NCBI GenBank assembly: GCA_046048095.1
Contig: JBJOGS010000027.1
Span: forward strand, 1 to 11,924
Source of the DNA: UBA3478 sp046048095
Lineage (GTDB): Bacteria; Bacteroidota; Bacteroidia; Flavobacteriales; Flavobacteriaceae
Length of the DNA: 11,924 nt
Reading direction: 5' to 3'
Position 1 is the first letter of the stretch. Each line of letters starts with the position of its first letter. Shown here piece by piece: positions 1-7,860 of the stretch. A program made the translations under genes and the position numbers. The notes under the pieces were generated by a model, which searched no databases, was not told where the DNA came from, and saw only the letters and a program-made list of their open reading frames with translations.

Positions 1-103
1 CGGTTCCCGCCTCAATCTCACGATACGTGCCTACCTGATTGATTTCTTGCAATAGTGCCGACTCGAAAATGCCGCCATATATCTGGTGTAAGTCTTTGAT
101 CAT
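1..103 (-). CDS. Crp/Fnr-family transcriptional regulator, N-terminal fragment (cut by window edge)
   Basis: Reading the minus strand from the ATG at 103 gives 34 open codons to the edge. The peptide starts MIKDLHQIYGGIF and continues through LLQEINQVGTYREIEAGT. This matches the start of the cyclic-nucleotide-binding-like beta-barrel in Crp/Fnr regulators of Bacteroidota, where a short helix (F-x-x-x-LLxEI) leads into a 'GTYxEIxAGTxL' strand. The effector-binding core and the helix-turn-helix lie outside the window, so neither ligand nor DNA specificity can be read directly. No Shine-Dalgarno sequence precedes the ATG, as is usual in this phylum. The gene lies downstream of the TonB receptor in the same orientation, but a strong terminator separates them, so it is probably transcribed on its own. 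The family call rests on a short stretch and is moderately confident; the open frame and start are clear. Confidence 0.6.
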   Translation of the reverse strand, partial: MIKDLHQIYGGIFESALLQEINQVGTYREIEAGT

Positions 104-189
104 GGTTGTTGATGAAAGTGACCTTAAGGTAAAACTTAATTTGGGTTTACATACGTTGGTTGTGTAAAACTAAAACCTCGCTTGGGGGG

Positions 190-221
190 ATAAGGTAACT
201 CAGGTTACACTTTTTGCCAAA
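190..221 (-). promoter_or_regulatory. Possible promoter for the Crp/Fnr gene
   Basis: On the minus strand a TTTG (plus-strand CAAA, 218-221) lies 20 bp upstream of TACCTTAT (190-197). The latter keeps the TA and TT of the Bacteroidota TAnnTTTG element but not its final TG. The match is imperfect and the leader would be long (about 80 nt), so this is tentative. A second weak candidate, TAGTTTTA, is at 165-172 without a clear -33 partner. Confidence 0.25.
195..208. promoter_or_regulatory. GTAAC-N4-GTTAC palindrome, candidate Crp/Fnr-type operator
   Basis: A perfect 5-bp inverted repeat, GTAAC TCAG GTTAC, sits 91 bp upstream of the start codon of the minus-strand Crp/Fnr gene. It is in the spacer of the tentative promoter and touches its -7 element. 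From memory, comparative-genomic work on the HcpR branch of the Crp/Fnr family describes operators of the form GTAAC-N4-GTTAC in several phyla. Autoregulation by the adjacent gene is an inference. Confidence 0.4.
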
Positions 222-252
222 CAAAAAGGGAGCTCATGTAGAGCTCCCTTTT
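211..252 (-). terminator. Intrinsic terminator of the TonB receptor gene
   Basis: A perfect 12-bp stem (224-235 with 241-252) encloses a 5-nt loop (236-240). On the minus strand it is followed by a T-rich tail (TTTTTG then TTTGG). It starts 22 nt past the stop codon of the receptor gene at 275, so it fits as the end of that transcript. In the plus direction there is only a four-T tail and no gene that needs ending. Confidence 0.88.
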
Positions 253-274
253 GAGAATAAGGCAGAAGAACGTA

Positions 275-2803
275 TTATAAATTAACGCGTAATGTGGCAT
301 TCCAAGTTCTTCCAAATCCAAACCATACAGAGTTGTTCACGTCAACACCATTCCAAGTTTGAGATCCTGAAGTGGCATGGATGTTTGTATTTGACTCTGC
401 AATGTATACGGTATCAAATAGGTTATTCACATTGACTCTAAAGCTTGCGTCGTTTCCGAATAGATCGAAACGTGCCATGGCTCCAAAGTCTACTAGCCCA
501 TACGATGGAAGTTTTACCGCACCGTCATTATTTGGGTTTAAGAAGTCAGAGGCAACAATGCTGTAGTCTGCGTAAAGACCATCTACAAATCGATAACCTA
601 GGTCAAATGACAAGGCGCCTACGCGATACATGGCTTCAGTGAAGAATACGAATTGAGCCGCATCACCTACTTTAGCATCTTTGATGTAAATGGTTCCTTC
701 ACCTACTTTTTGATTCGTATCGTCAAACACTTCTGAGGTGAAGTCTTTGGTGTATCTCCAATCACCTGCTGAAAGCATCCCTTTTAGTCTAAAGTCTGGG
801 GTGGCATAGTAGGTAGCCTCAAGCTCGATTCCTTGGTGCAATACGTCAACATCCTTGAACTGAGCGGTACCTTGAGTACCTCCATCTAGAGTGAATCCTC
901 TTGAGATAAAGCGGTTACCCCAAACTGTAGAGTACACGTTGGCGTTTAACTTGAAGCTTGATGAAGCGAAACCATATCCCGCCTCGATCGAGGTGATCTC
1001 TTCGTTTTGAAGATCAGGATTGATGTTGTTCGCAAAACCTGGGAATACGGCGTCAAACAGTGGTTGACGTGAGATGTATCCGGCGTTGAAAAACACGTTA
1101 TTGTTGGCGTCAAGGTTTAAGTTAGCCCCTCCTTTAACGTATCCACCTGGAGAATCTTGAACCGCAGAAATAGGGTTGCCTACCTGATCAAAGTAGTCTA
1201 AACGCTGGTAGCTTTGGTTTGAAAGACCTGCCTGAAGTACCGAAGTGAATTTGTCGTCGTTGTTGTACTCTACTAGACCGTTAAATCCAGCCCATTTTAC
1301 CACCCCTACGTTGTAGTAATCGATCATTGGTCCACGAATACCTGTGTTTCTAAATGGATCAGCAGCTACTTCGGTTTCAATAATTAAACCTGCCGAGTTT
1401 TGGTTTCCAGTAGAATAGTATCCGTCAAGGCCCATTAAATCATTAAGTACGCGGTAGTGGTACCCAGTATAAGTTCTAAGGTCTACCCCTAGAGAATAAC
1501 GGAATTTATCTGCCTGAATGTCTAATGAAGAGATGGCACCCACCCAGTCGTGAGAGTTCATTGAAGAACGACGGATCATAATATCACGACTTACTCCGTC
1601 GTTTCTAAATCCGTTCGAACCGATTAATTTACCTGCATAACCTGAGATTGGTCCTGAATAAGGTTGAGCATTGGCTCGGTTGGTAGCAACCACGGCATCA
1701 AAATTGATGGTACCATCGGGGAAACGCGTTCCACGACCATTCTCAAGATAGTGTTTCGTAAGGTCTATGTTGAATGGATACATGTCTATCGCGGCATTTC
1801 TAAAGTTGTTTCCGCGAGTACCTGTTCCTCCTCCGCGACCAGCAGAGGCGTATACAGAAGTATTTAATTGGATGTTATCAGCAATGTCCCAGTCCCAGTT
1901 GAAGGTGGCAAGAGGCTTGTTGTAGAAGTTTCTTCTCATGTTGTACTCTTCGCCATTGAGGTACCCTCCGTCGGTATTCCAACGTCTGTCGATACCGTCT
2001 TTGTGGTCTGTTCCAAAGTTCTGGTGATCTCTGATTGATACCCAAGTGTCTCTTTGGTGGTGCCATTGACCGGCTCCAAGCATGGTTAGGTTGAACTGGT
2101 GGTTAGACCCTTCTGGCGTATACCCTACAGCTGCGAAGTAGGTCCAGCCTTCTCCTTGAGTTTGGTTGACGTATCCGTCTCCTCTCCAGTAAGTAAGAAG
2201 GAGAGAAGTGGCCCATCCTTTTTCGTTTACACCTGAGTTGTGAACAGCGGTTGTTTTGGTGTATCCGTCGTTACCTAGCATTTGAGCGAATACCCCTCCA
2301 GCCTTTCGGTCTGCAGCTTTAGTAAAGATTGAAACTGTTCCTCCTACAGAAGGTACGGCTAGACGCGAAGCTCCTAAACCTCTTTGAATTTGGATGCTTG
2401 AGGTAACATCAGTTAGCCCTTGCCAGTTTGACCAGTACACCCAACCGTTTTCCATGTCGTTTACCGGTTGACCGTTGATCAAAAAGGCGGTGTTGCTCTG
2501 AGTAAAACCGCGCAAGCTGATACGGCTATCTCCGTATCCTCCACCTTGTTTAGTGGCATACACCCCAGGGGTGTTGTTCATAATCTCAGGAAACTCGAGG
2601 TTACCTACTCTAAGTGTCACGTCAGACGCAGTAATAGTAGAAACTGCTACAGGAGTAACGCGTTCTTTGGCTACGTCGATTACACGTGAAGACACGACTA
2701 CTTCTTCAAGCTCTTGAGTCAGCATCGAATCACTTTCTTGTTGGGCTTGTGCGCTGACGAATAGAACAGCCGAAAAAGCCAACAGGGAAAAGACTTTTTT
2801 CAT
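275..2803 (-). CDS. TonB-dependent outer-membrane receptor, substrate unknown
   Basis: The 842-residue protein is a complete TonB-dependent receptor: a ligand-gated beta-barrel in the outer membrane that imports a scarce substrate using energy passed through TonB-ExbB-ExbD. Residues 1-20 form a signal peptide with a likely cleavage after AQA. A TonB-box-like EEVVVSS is at 33-39. The plug covers about 45-163, with RISLRGF (94-100), FLINGQPV (107-114) and VGGTVSIFTK (153-162). The rest is barrel, ending in an aromatic/hydrophobic outer-membrane signature (FGFGRTWNATLRVNL). Unlike the divergent SusC-type gene, it has no N-terminal carboxypeptidase-regulatory-like domain and no SusD partner, so it belongs to the classical (FecA/siderophore-like) architecture. 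The barrel has no motif I can tie to a substrate; iron chelates, cobalamin or small glycans are all possible. The ATG at 2803 is supported by the signal peptide and by a consensus promoter just upstream. The length is normal and the frame unbroken. Confidence 0.92.
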   Translation of the reverse strand: MKKVFSLLAFSAVLFVSAQAQQESDSMLTQELEEVVVSSRVIDVAKERVTPVAVSTITASDVTLRVGNLEFPEIMNNTPGVYATKQGGGYGDSRISLRGFTQSNTAFLINGQPVNDMENGWVYWSNWQGLTDVTSSIQIQRGLGASRLAVPSVGGTVSIFTKAADRKAGGVFAQMLGNDGYTKTTAVHNSGVNEKGWATSLLLTYWRGDGYVNQTQGEGWTYFAAVGYTPEGSNHQFNLTMLGAGQWHHQRDTWVSIRDHQNFGTDHKDGIDRRWNTDGGYLNGEEYNMRRNFYNKPLATFNWDWDIADNIQLNTSVYASAGRGGGTGTRGNNFRNAAIDMYPFNIDLTKHYLENGRGTRFPDGTINFDAVVATNRANAQPYSGPISGYAGKLIGSNGFRNDGVSRDIMIRRSSMNSHDWVGAISSLDIQADKFRYSLGVDLRTYTGYHYRVLNDLMGLDGYYSTGNQNSAGLIIETEVAADPFRNTGIRGPMIDYYNVGVVKWAGFNGLVEYNNDDKFTSVLQAGLSNQSYQRLDYFDQVGNPISAVQDSPGGYVKGGANLNLDANNNVFFNAGYISRQPLFDAVFPGFANNINPDLQNEEITSIEAGYGFASSSFKLNANVYSTVWGNRFISRGFTLDGGTQGTAQFKDVDVLHQGIELEATYYATPDFRLKGMLSAGDWRYTKDFTSEVFDDTNQKVGEGTIYIKDAKVGDAAQFVFFTEAMYRVGALSFDLGYRFVDGLYADYSIVASDFLNPNNDGAVKLPSYGLVDFGAMARFDLFGNDASFRVNVNNLFDTVYIAESNTNIHATSGSQTWNGVDVNNSVWFGFGRTWNATLRVNL

Positions 2804-2820
2804 GTTAAATGAGGTTTAGA

Positions 2821-2870
2821 TTTACGTTTACGCCGCAAAATTACTAGTATTTTTAAATGTTCAACGTAAA
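2821..2870. repeat. 8-bp inverted repeat around the receptor promoter
   Basis: TTTACGTT (2821-2828) and AACGTAAA (2863-2870) are exact reverse complements and flank the -7 element of the minus-strand promoter. TTTACG is also repeated directly at 2821-2832. This could be a pair of operator half-sites, but the region is AT-rich and chance is possible. Confidence 0.3.
2836..2864 (-). promoter_or_regulatory. Promoter of the TonB receptor gene
   Basis: The minus strand reads TTG (plus-strand CAA, 2862-2864), an 18-bp spacer, then TAATTTTG (2836-2843). The latter is an exact match to the Bacteroidota -7 element TAnnTTTG. The start codon is 32 nt downstream of the -7 element. Confidence 0.7.
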
Positions 2871-2914
2871 CTCTTTATTAAGTAATTAAAAACTTTATCA
2901 ACTAAATGTTTAAC
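2854..2914. repeat. Direct repeat TAAATGTTyAAC in the divergent promoter region
   Basis: TAAATGTTCAAC (2854-2865) and TAAATGTTTAAC (2903-2914) differ at one of 12 bases and start 49 bp apart. Two related TGTTAA words follow at 2942-2947 and 2952-2957, 10 bp apart. The set spans the space between the two divergent promoters, so a shared regulator is possible but unproven. Confidence 0.35.
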
Positions 2915-2951
2915 CAAATGCCTGATTTTCTAAACAGAATGTGTTAAAGTC

Positions 2952-2984
2952 TGTTAATCATTATATAAAATCGTCGTAAATTTG
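2952..2984 (+). promoter_or_regulatory. Promoter of the susC-susD operon
   Basis: TAAATTTG at 2977-2984 matches the Bacteroidota -7 element TAnnTTTG exactly. The upstream element is weak (TGTTAA at 2952-2957, about the right distance), which may mean the promoter needs an activator. The leader would be short, since the start codon is 20 nt past the -7 element. No Shine-Dalgarno sequence is present. Confidence 0.65.
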
Positions 2985-3004
2985 CGCGACTAACACTTAA
3001 TGAA

Positions 3005-6000
3005 ATGAAGAAAATTCTATTTAGCATGCTACTTTTTGTAGCGTCGCTCTCGACCGTACTCGCTCAGAGTAGAGTCGATGGTAAAGTGTACAATGAGACT
3101 GGCGAACCACTTCCAGGAGCCACCGTCGTAGTAAAAGGGACCTCATTTGGTGTAGCTACCGATTTTGATGGAAACTTTCAAATTAACGCTAACGCATCTC
3201 AAACGCTTGTAATCAGCTATATCGGTTACAAAACGCAAGAGGTTGCCGTTGGTTCACAATCCACTTTAGAGATTTATCTACAACTTGGAAACCAGCTTGA
3301 TGAAGTGGTGGTTACCGGTTTTGGACGTGAATCGAAGAAGTCGTTTGCTGGAGCAGCGAAGGTAGTAACCGGTGAAAACATTAGCCAAAAGTCGTTTACG
3401 AACGTCTCTCAAGCGTTAGCCGGTGAGGCCGCTGGGGTGAACGTCATTAGAACTTCTGGATTGCCAGGTTCTGATTCATCTGTTCGAATTCGAGGATTTG
3501 GTTCGATCAATGGTAATGCTGATCCGCTTTACATCGTTGATGATGCTCCGTTTCAAGGATCATTGAACGACATTAACCCAAATGATATCGCTTCGGTGAC
3601 CGTACTAAAAGATGCTTCGGCTACGGCGCTCTATGGATCTCAAGGGGCCAGCGGGGTAATCGTTATTACCACTAAAAAGGGTTCTGACCTTGGTGATAAA
3701 ATTGATGTGACTATCAAATCAGGGGTGAACTACGAAGGGATGCCGCGATATGACCGCATTCTTTCTCCTGAAGAATTTATGAATGTCACTTGGGACGGAT
3801 TGTACCAAAGAGGGCGCCAGTTGATTGCCTCTGGTGAGGTGAGCACTGACCAATACGCTAATGCTACCATTTTTGCCAATGAGCGCATTTTTGGAGCTGC
3901 GGGGATTGATCCGATGTACAATATGTGGTCAAATGGTCCTGCAGGAACTACGACACGTCCTGATTGGTTCAACTACTCAAGAAGATATACCCCAGAAAAC
4001 TGGAATGACTTTGCGTTTCAAGATGCCAATCGTCAAGAGGTTTTTGTAGGTATCTCTAACTCTTCTGATCGCTCTTCAGTATATACCTCTTTCGGATATA
4101 TTGATGATCAATCCTACGCGGTTAATTCAGATTACAAGAGAATCAATGCCCGTATTCGTACCAATCAGAAGTTTGGAGATTTCATTGAGCTTTCAAATAC
4201 ATTGGCATACAACTACGATATTACCAACAACGCGGGTAACGTAAGTAACTCAAGTAGCCAATTCTGGTGGGTGAATAACTTGCCTCCGATTTATCCGTTG
4301 TTCTTGCGCGATGAGAATGGCCAGACCATTGAAGATCCGATCTACGGAGGATTCTTATACGATTACGGTCTTCAGAGAGGTTTTGGTCCTCTTACCAATG
4401 GGGTGGCTGACTCGTTCTTAGATGTAAACAGAACGAAGGCGCATGCTATCAACTTCAACCAAGACCTTCGCGTGAACATTTTCAATGGATTGACCTTTGA
4501 GAACAATACGGCGGTACAGTACACCATGTCGAACTATGACAATCTAGACGAACCTTTCTACAGCCCTGCTAAAGGAGCTGGCGGAAGCATCTACAAGTCT
4601 AAGTCTCAGACCGTAAACTATTCGGTGCGAACAGGTCTTCGTTATGCTAAAGATTTTGGTGAGTTCACCACAGATCTTTTTGTCAACCACCTTTCTCAGA
4701 AGTACGAGAATAACTTCTTGTCTGCTGCGATGACCAACTTAGTTCGTCCTGATGGATTAGAGTTGGATAACGCGGTAGTACTTCCTTACAACCCAGGTTC
4801 AAATACTCAAGCCTATTCGCTTGAGAGCTATGTGGGTAACTTAAATCTTGGATTTAAAGACCGTTATTTCTTGACTGCAAGCTTTAACCGCGACGGATCT
4901 TCACGTTTTGTGAATGAGAAATGGGGTAATTTCTACGCCTTCGGATTCTCGTATATACTTAGCGACGAAGCGTTCTTTAATGTAGACGGTATCGACTACT
5001 TGAAGCTAAGAGGAAGCTACGGTAGCATTGGAGAGGCCCGTGGAAACGGATTCTATCCAGGGTTTGACTTGTTCTCAATTCAAAACTTGAATGACAAGGT
5101 GTCGCTTTCATTTGACACGAAAGGAAACAGAGACCTGACTTGGGAGCGTTCAGACATGCTCGATTTAGGTATCGAGTTTGGTCTTTTCGGAGGCTTTATC
5201 GACGGTGAATTGGGCTACTACCAAAAAACCATCAACGATATGTTCTTCTCAAGACGTGTTGGGCCATCAGCTGGTTACGCTTTGCTTGATGTGAACGACG
5301 GAAGTATCCAGACTTCAGGTCTTGAGTTTGACATCGATTTCAATATCATCAATACCAGAGAAGGTTCGCTGTCTATCGGACTCAATGGTGAATCATTCGG
5401 TGAGCAATTCCAGGCGCTTCCGCTTGATCCTTCAACCGGGTTTGAACAGAAATTTCAGGTGGATGGCCTCTACGGATGGGAGAACGGACGTTCGCGTTAC
5501 GATTATTACATTAGAGAATATGCAGGTGTAGATGCGACTACTGGAAAGGCGCAATGGTTCATGAACTTTGTGGACAACGACTTTGACGGAGAGTTCTCTG
5601 AAGGTGATGAGAAAATTCAGTCACTTACTCAGTACCTGCTTGACAACCCGACAGCCACGGTTGCTGAAACTCTAACTGATGTTTACAATGACGGAACTCG
5701 TCGTTTCGTTGGTAAGACTTTCATTCCAGATGTACGCGGTGCGTTCAGAGTGAATTCAAGCTACAAGAACTTTAACTTGAGCGTCCTATTTAATTATTCT
5801 TTAGGAGGCTATATCTTTGATTCAGGCTATCAGTCGTTGATGTCTAACTCATTGCCAGGAAACAACGCGTTCCACGCAGATATGCGAAACAGATGGCAAA
5901 ATGTAGGTGACATCACTGATGTACCTGTTTACGATGCGAACTTACAGGTGAATCAAAACGGAGCATCTACACGTTTCTTAGTGAAAGGAGATTACATTGC

Positions 6001-6214
6001 CTTGAACAACATTCGATTCGGGTATTCGCTTCCTAACGACTTCATCAATAAAATCGGCTTTAAGAGAGCAGATCTATTTGTAACGGGCGACAACCTATTT
6101 GTGACTTCTGCACGTAGAGGTTTGAATCCGACTACTTCTCAAACAGGTAGCTCTGATTTTTACAAGTACAATCCGCTCACCACAGTCACATTGGGTATCA
6201 ACTTAAATCTATAA
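3005..6214 (+). CDS. SusC/RagA-family TonB-linked outer-membrane transporter
   Basis: The 1069-residue protein is a SusC-type transporter: an outer-membrane beta-barrel that works with a SusD lipoprotein lid to bind and import oligosaccharides or peptides, powered by TonB. Residues 1-20 are a signal peptide (cleavage near VLA/Q). Residues 22-95 form the carboxypeptidase-regulatory-like beta-sandwich typical of the family (GEPLPGATVVVKGT, TDFDGNFQI). The TonB-box-like DEVVVTG is at 99-105. The plug, about 113-226, carries the family signatures VRIRGFGSING, LYIVDD (175-180) and LKDASATALYGSQGASG (201-217). The barrel contains the conserved FNRDGSSRF near 627 and a D/N-rich NDFDGEFSEGDE near 859, the usual place of a 'D-x-NGDG' element. 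The chain ends with a typical outer-membrane strand (TTVTLGINLNL). Length and frame are normal. The susD gene follows after 4 nt, so the two are cotranscribed. No degradative enzyme is adjacent, so I cannot assign a substrate. Confidence 0.95.
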   Translation: MKKILFSMLLFVASLSTVLAQSRVDGKVYNETGEPLPGATVVVKGTSFGVATDFDGNFQINANASQTLVISYIGYKTQEVAVGSQSTLEIYLQLGNQLDEVVVTGFGRESKKSFAGAAKVVTGENISQKSFTNVSQALAGEAAGVNVIRTSGLPGSDSSVRIRGFGSINGNADPLYIVDDAPFQGSLNDINPNDIASVTVLKDASATALYGSQGASGVIVITTKKGSDLGDKIDVTIKSGVNYEGMPRYDRILSPEEFMNVTWDGLYQRGRQLIASGEVSTDQYANATIFANERIFGAAGIDPMYNMWSNGPAGTTTRPDWFNYSRRYTPENWNDFAFQDANRQEVFVGISNSSDRSSVYTSFGYIDDQSYAVNSDYKRINARIRTNQKFGDFIELSNTLAYNYDITNNAGNVSNSSSQFWWVNNLPPIYPLFLRDENGQTIEDPIYGGFLYDYGLQRGFGPLTNGVADSFLDVNRTKAHAINFNQDLRVNIFNGLTFENNTAVQYTMSNYDNLDEPFYSPAKGAGGSIYKSKSQTVNYSVRTGLRYAKDFGEFTTDLFVNHLSQKYENNFLSAAMTNLVRPDGLELDNAVVLPYNPGSNTQAYSLESYVGNLNLGFKDRYFLTASFNRDGSSRFVNEKWGNFYAFGFSYILSDEAFFNVDGIDYLKLRGSYGSIGEARGNGFYPGFDLFSIQNLNDKVSLSFDTKGNRDLTWERSDMLDLGIEFGLFGGFIDGELGYYQKTINDMFFSRRVGPSAGYALLDVNDGSIQTSGLEFDIDFNIINTREGSLSIGLNGESFGEQFQALPLDPSTGFEQKFQVDGLYGWENGRSRYDYYIREYAGVDATTGKAQWFMNFVDNDFDGEFSEGDEKIQSLTQYLLDNPTATVAETLTDVYNDGTRRFVGKTFIPDVRGAFRVNSSYKNFNLSVLFNYSLGGYIFDSGYQSLMSNSLPGNNAFHADMRNRWQNVGDITDVPVYDANLQVNQNGASTRFLVKGDYIALNNIRFGYSLPNDFINKIGFKRADLFVTGDNLFVTSARRGLNPTTSQTGSSDFYKYNPLTTVTLGINLNL

Positions 6215-6218
6215 CACA

Positions 6219-7718
6219 ATGAAAACATTTAAAGGTTTATTACTACTATCAGCCGCTACTGTTTTCCTTTTTTCGTGTTCTGAGGAGTTCTTGGATGAAA
6301 TCCCAAGGGGCTCACTGATCTCTGCCGAAGAACTCGGAGAGGTGGGTAAAGTGAATTCAGAAATTGGTAATGCAACAGTTGGTGGTATTTACACCACTTT
6401 TTACAGCTCTGGTGTTGGAGGAACTACACGTCACTCTGACTTTGGTGTAAAGAGCAATGACATGAATATGGATTTGCTTTCTGGCGATATGGTTCTTGGT
6501 GCTAAGCGCTACGGATGGTGGAGATGGAACTCTGAACTTACTGTTGGAGAGGATTTCGTATCTACTGAGAATTATATTCCATGGCGCTTTCTCTACCGCG
6601 TTGTCAACCTTGCCAACCTAGTAGTTGATGGACAGGGAGGTAATGATGTGGTGCCAGAGACCGCTGCTGCTCGCGCCCTAATGGGCCAAGCGAAGGCTGC
6701 TCGTGCTTGGGCCTACTTTAACTTAGTGCATCTATATGTGGATGACATTCACCAACGCGATCAGCTTGTACTGCCTATTTACACCTCCTCTACTGAGAAT
6801 GTGGGTAAAAGCAGCTTAGGTGACATCTACAATCTCATGGAGGCTGATTTGACTGAGGCGATTTCATTGCTTTCTGAATTTCAGCGTTCAGCAAAATTTG
6901 AGATCAATACTGATGTTGCTAGAGGGGTACTTGCCTATGTATATGCCGCTCAAAACAAATGGCAACAAGTAAAAGAAACTACAGAAGCGATCGTTCTTTC
7001 AGGAACCTATCCTATCATGGATAGAGCCGAAGTGCTTGCAGGATTTCACGCGGTAGATAACCACCCTGGAATTATGTGGGGAACCGATATTACTACAGAT
7101 AACGGAATGAACCTGCTTTCGTTCTGGGGACACATCGACTACTACAGCTATAGTTATGCAGGGGTAGGAGATCCTAAGAATATCAACGCCGAGCTTTATG
7201 CTGCAATGGACGATTCTGATGTGCGCAAGCAACAATTTGGATCGACTGCATTTACGCAAGGCCCATATGCTCCTATTCGCAAGTTTTATCGCGAAGGTGC
7301 GGCTCCAGACTTCCAACGTTTTAGTGGCCCTTCTAGCGGATTCACTTCAGACCTTCATTACATGCGTGTAGCCGAGTTTTGGTTGCTCCATGCCGAGTCT
7401 GCTGCTGAACTCGGAGACCTAGCTGCGGCGAGAACCTCATTGAAGAAGCTCCTTGACCTTCGTGTTGATGATTCTTCTTATGTAGATGGGCTTTCTCAGT
7501 CAGAGCTTTTGGATGAGATTTATCTTCAAACGCGCATTGAGCTTTGGGGAGAAGGAAAATCGTATTTAGCGCTTAAGCGCAGAAAAGGTACGGTAGTGCT
7601 TCCATCGAATCACCTAGACTTCCCTGGAAGACAAATTCCTCACAACAGCAACTTGATCACCTTAGAGATTCCTGAGGCTGAGATCTTGTATAATCCATTA
7701 ATCAACGATCAGAACTAA
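6219..7718 (+). CDS. SusD/RagB-family surface lipoprotein
   Basis: The 499-residue protein is the SusD-type substrate-binding lid that sits on the SusC barrel outside the outer membrane. A lipoprotein signal peptide ends in the lipobox LFSC with the lipidated cysteine at 20. The next residues, SEEF, are acidic at +2 and +3, which resembles the Bacteroidota signal for export of lipoproteins to the cell surface. The TPR-like core contains the family helix ARALMGQAKAARAWAYFNLV (151-170) followed by HLYVD. The C-terminal half has RIELWGEGKSYLALKRRKG and the closing pattern IPEAEILYNP...QN, which matches the typical SusD end 'iPxxEixxNPxlxQN'. The protein is therefore complete at both ends. The gene starts 4 nt after susC and is followed by a strong terminator, so the operon has just these two genes. 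The ligand is not evident. Confidence 0.94.
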   Translation: MKTFKGLLLLSAATVFLFSCSEEFLDEIPRGSLISAEELGEVGKVNSEIGNATVGGIYTTFYSSGVGGTTRHSDFGVKSNDMNMDLLSGDMVLGAKRYGWWRWNSELTVGEDFVSTENYIPWRFLYRVVNLANLVVDGQGGNDVVPETAAARALMGQAKAARAWAYFNLVHLYVDDIHQRDQLVLPIYTSSTENVGKSSLGDIYNLMEADLTEAISLLSEFQRSAKFEINTDVARGVLAYVYAAQNKWQQVKETTEAIVLSGTYPIMDRAEVLAGFHAVDNHPGIMWGTDITTDNGMNLLSFWGHIDYYSYSYAGVGDPKNINAELYAAMDDSDVRKQQFGSTAFTQGPYAPIRKFYREGAAPDFQRFSGPSSGFTSDLHYMRVAEFWLLHAESAAELGDLAAARTSLKKLLDLRVDDSSYVDGLSQSELLDEIYLQTRIELWGEGKSYLALKRRKGTVVLPSNHLDFPGRQIPHNSNLITLEIPEAEILYNPLINDQN

Positions 7719-7740
7719 TGGGTCGTTAGATTGAATTTAT

Positions 7741-7780
7741 AAAACCCCCCGAACCTAGTGGTTCGGGGGGTTTTGTTTTT
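7741..7780 (+). terminator. Intrinsic terminator of the susC-susD operon
   Basis: A perfect 15-bp stem (7741-7755 with 7760-7774) with a six-GC-pair block encloses the tetraloop TAGT. On the plus strand the stem ends in TTTT and continues GTTTTT. It begins 22 nt after the susD stop codon. The A-run at the base means it could also act weakly in the other direction. Confidence 0.93.
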
Positions 7781-7795
7781 AATGAAGTTTAAAGT

Positions 7796-7846
7796 GGGTT
7801 ACGGGATTGCTTAACCGTTGGTTAAGCGGCCCAAGGGGGTTACCTG
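7796..7846 (+). pseudogene. Possible decayed tRNA-Asp copy (tentative)
   Basis: Read on the plus strand, this stretch shares words in the same order with the intact tRNA-Asp on the minus strand: GTTGGTTA (D-loop region, 7818-7825) and AGGGGGT (variable region, 7834-7840). It is then joined to the same 20-bp sequence that follows the intact tRNA (7847-7866). The anticodon arm, T arm and acceptor stem are missing or unrecognisable. A small hairpin, GCTTAACC gtt GGTTAAGC (7809-7827), uses part of it. The order and the shared 3' flank suggest a relic of an inverted second copy, but the matched words are short. Confidence 0.25.
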
Positions 7847-7860
7847 CGCATCACACAATG

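Noticed and set aside
2804..3004. Riboswitch or other structured RNA leader ahead of the receptor or susC
   Set aside because: Consensus promoters place both transcript starts within about 30 nt of the start codons, leaving no room for a structured leader.
3730..3972. 80-codon open frame antisense to susC
   Set aside because: Composition fits the reverse of a conserved coding region; no independent gene signals.
6999..7316. 105-codon open frame antisense to susD
   Set aside because: No recognisable domain, lies wholly inside a well-supported gene, and has no promoter or terminator of its own.
7809..7827. Hairpin GCTTAACC gtt GGTTAAGC as a terminator
   Set aside because: No T-tract follows on either strand, and the operon already ends at 7741-7780.
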